Source: Phycisphaerae bacterium
GTDB lineage: Bacteria > Planctomycetota > Phycisphaerae > UBA1845 > UTPLA1
Direction: 5' to 3'
Length of the DNA: 6,344 nt
Assembly (NCBI GenBank): GCA_029259995.1
Contig: JAJDEC010000311.1
Coordinates: 1-6,344 of the forward strand
Shown here: piece after piece, positions 5,321 to 6,344 of the stretch
Layout of the letters: each line of letters begins with the position of its first letter
Position numbering within the stretch: the stretch's first letter is position 1
The notes under the pieces: generated by a model
Told to the model about the DNA's origin: nothing
The model's input: the letters and a program-made list of their open reading frames with translations, nothing else
Databases searched by the model: none
Made by a program: the position numbers and the translations under genes

Positions 5321-5433
5321 CGGCGCACAATTCAACTTCCAGAGCGTGATACGCCGTCGTTCCGCAAAGCCGCGATGAACCGCTTTTCCTCGCGCCTCGT
5401 TTTCTTATTCCCTTGCGCATCGGCGCGTCGCGG

Positions 5434-6344
5434 CTACGACGCCTGCCGCGCTTCGCCGGATGACTGACCGTCTCGTGTCGCGTCGTTGGACTCGTCGATC
5501 GAGGCCAATTGGCGAAGGGGTGCGTGCAACGGCGCGGTTTCGGGAAGCTCCTTCGCAGTTCTGGCGCCGAGATCCATCAGCTTGCGCACGCCCGGGATCG
5601 CGCGGCGCTCCCAGCTGCCGATGGCCTTGTTGTATGCATCGGAAGCCTTTTCAAGCCCTTTCCGCACGCCGTCCAGATCGCCCGTGAACTTGCAGAGCCG
5701 ATCGTAGAGATCGCGGCCCGCCCTGGAAATTGCGACGGCGTTCTCGGCAATGTCCTGTTGTTGCCATCCATGGCGGATCGCCATCAGCAGGGCCGCCAGC
5801 GTCGACGGCGATGCAATCAGGACGCGCTTCTCGATCGCCTCGCGCACGAGATGCTTGTCCTCCGCAACGGCCGCGGCGAAGAACGCTTCCGTCGGCATGA
5901 ACATGACGACGAACTCCGGCGCCTTTTCGAATTGTCGCGAATAGTCCTTCTTGCTCAGGGCATTCAGCGTCGATCGGACATCGCCGAGGTATTTTGTCAG
6001 GCTGCGCTTCCGCGCTGCGTCGTCCGTCGCTTCAACGGCGTCGAGATAACCCGACACGTTCACCTTCGCGTCGACGACGAGTTGGCCGCCGCCGGGGAGG
6101 CGGATGACCATGTCCGGTCGCAGTGTGCCCGTATCCCCCTGCACGGAAACCTGTTCGTCGTAATCGCAGAACGCGGACATGCCTGACAATTCAACGACAT
6201 TGCGCAGGCCGACTTCGCCCCATTGGCCCTTGGCGCCGGGCTGCCGGAGGGCGGCGGCAAGATGGCGCGTTTCGGCGCCGAGCTTCTCGCGCCCTTCGTC
6301 CATCTTGGCGAGGCGCTGCGCGATGTCGCCGTAGGCCGTTGCAC
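5434..6344 (-). CDS. rmuC: RmuC-family DNA recombination protein, C-terminal part, cut by right edge
   Basis: The frame is open from the right edge; 302 residues are visible, of which an internal Met lies at 6303. RmuC limits recombination at inverted or short repeats in E. coli and has a predicted PD-(D/E)XK nuclease-like core; E. coli RmuC is about 475 residues. Here 'KGQWGEVGLRNVVELSGM' (residues 38-55 of the visible part) is the family signature, followed by 'RPDMVIRLPGGGQLVVDAKVN' (75-95), where the D of RPD and the D-A-K triplet match the nuclease motif. Further family blocks are 'FVVMFMPTEAFFAAA', 'VLIASPSTLAALLMAIRHGWQQQDIAENA' and 'YDRLCKFTGDLDGVRKGLEKASDAYNKAIGSW'. The C-terminal 35 or so residues are low-complexity and polar. 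The missing N-terminus normally has a TM anchor and a long coiled coil; 'IAQRLAKMDEGREKLGAETRHL' at the edge would be the end of that coil. The gene converges with the DUF1573 gene across the palindrome cluster. Confidence 0.95.
   Translation of the reverse strand, partial: ATAYGDIAQRLAKMDEGREKLGAETRHLAAALRQPGAKGQWGEVGLRNVVELSGMSAFCDYDEQVSVQGDTGTLRPDMVIRLPGGGQLVVDAKVNVSGYLDAVEATDDAARKRSLTKYLGDVRSTLNALSKKDYSRQFEKAPEFVVMFMPTEAFFAAAVAEDKHLVREAIEKRVLIASPSTLAALLMAIRHGWQQQDIAENAVAISRAGRDLYDRLCKFTGDLDGVRKGLEKASDAYNKAIGSWERRAIPGVRKLMDLGARTAKELPETAPLHAPLRQLASIDESNDATRDGQSSGEARQAS

Larger units (their letters stand above)
4991..5433. other. Non-coding gap with palindromic elements
   Basis: No convincing protein gene is found between the DUF1573 terminator and the RmuC stop. 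The open frames here are short, Arg/Pro-rich and match no family I know. Instead the stretch 5088-5320 is packed with short GC-rich inverted repeats, listed separately. The last 110 bp (5321-5433) show no clear structure. I saw no T-tailed terminator on the minus strand for RmuC. Confidence 0.7.

Noticed and set aside
5111..5467. Plus-strand frame of 118 codons across the palindrome cluster
   Set aside because: It is made of translated palindromes (e.g. PSDKSLGYSQWIPPGS) and runs into the RmuC 3' end. It lacks a ribosome binding site and any fold signature.
5509..6186. Plus-strand frame of 225 codons
   Set aside because: Antisense to RmuC, whose family motifs on the minus strand are unmistakable.

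Overview
The window looks like a chromosomal stretch from a GC-rich bacterium, most likely a planctomycete (Planctomycetota, perhaps Phycisphaerae-like). The main clue is the minus-strand membrane protein ending in a zinc ribbon of the CxxCGYNLxGNxSGxCxECG type, a tail I associate with planctomycete proteomes. Supporting clues are a secreted DUF1573 protein, a GT39-like membrane glycosyltransferase fused to a discoidin-like domain, and a gap filled with short palindromes. This assignment rests on recognition, not on a search.

Layout. Positions 1-894 form a minus-strand block: tRNA-Leu(CAA), then a two-TM zinc-ribbon protein, then a VOC/glyoxalase-fold gene that leaves the left edge. The last two overlap by 4 bp (ATGA), so they are probably translationally coupled. 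Positions 895-1140 hold back-to-back promoters: the tRNA promoter, whose -10 lies in the loop of a perfect inverted repeat, and a good sigma70-like promoter for a small, very basic 103-residue protein (1141-1452, plus strand). That gene converges on a 691-residue glycosyltransferase-like membrane protein (1501-3576, minus strand). A 200-bp divergent region (3577-3776) then separates it from a secreted DUF1573 protein (3777-4925, plus strand), which ends in a textbook intrinsic terminator. Positions 4991-5433 carry no convincing gene but hold a cluster of GC-rich palindromes, including a degenerate 50-bp tandem repeat. The right end is the C-terminal two thirds or so of RmuC (minus strand), cut by the window edge.

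How the genes relate. Apart from the coupled zinc-ribbon/VOC pair, these look like independent transcription units rather than one pathway. The glycosyltransferase and the DUF1573 protein both act at or beyond the cytoplasmic membrane and share a divergent promoter region, but nothing in the sequence ties their functions together. I found no CRISPR array, transposase, integrase, phage gene or toxin-antitoxin pair, and no clear new multi-gene system. The parts most worth a second look are the palindrome cluster, the GT39-discoidin fusion, the unrecognised 103-residue basic protein and the inverted repeat around the tRNA promoter.
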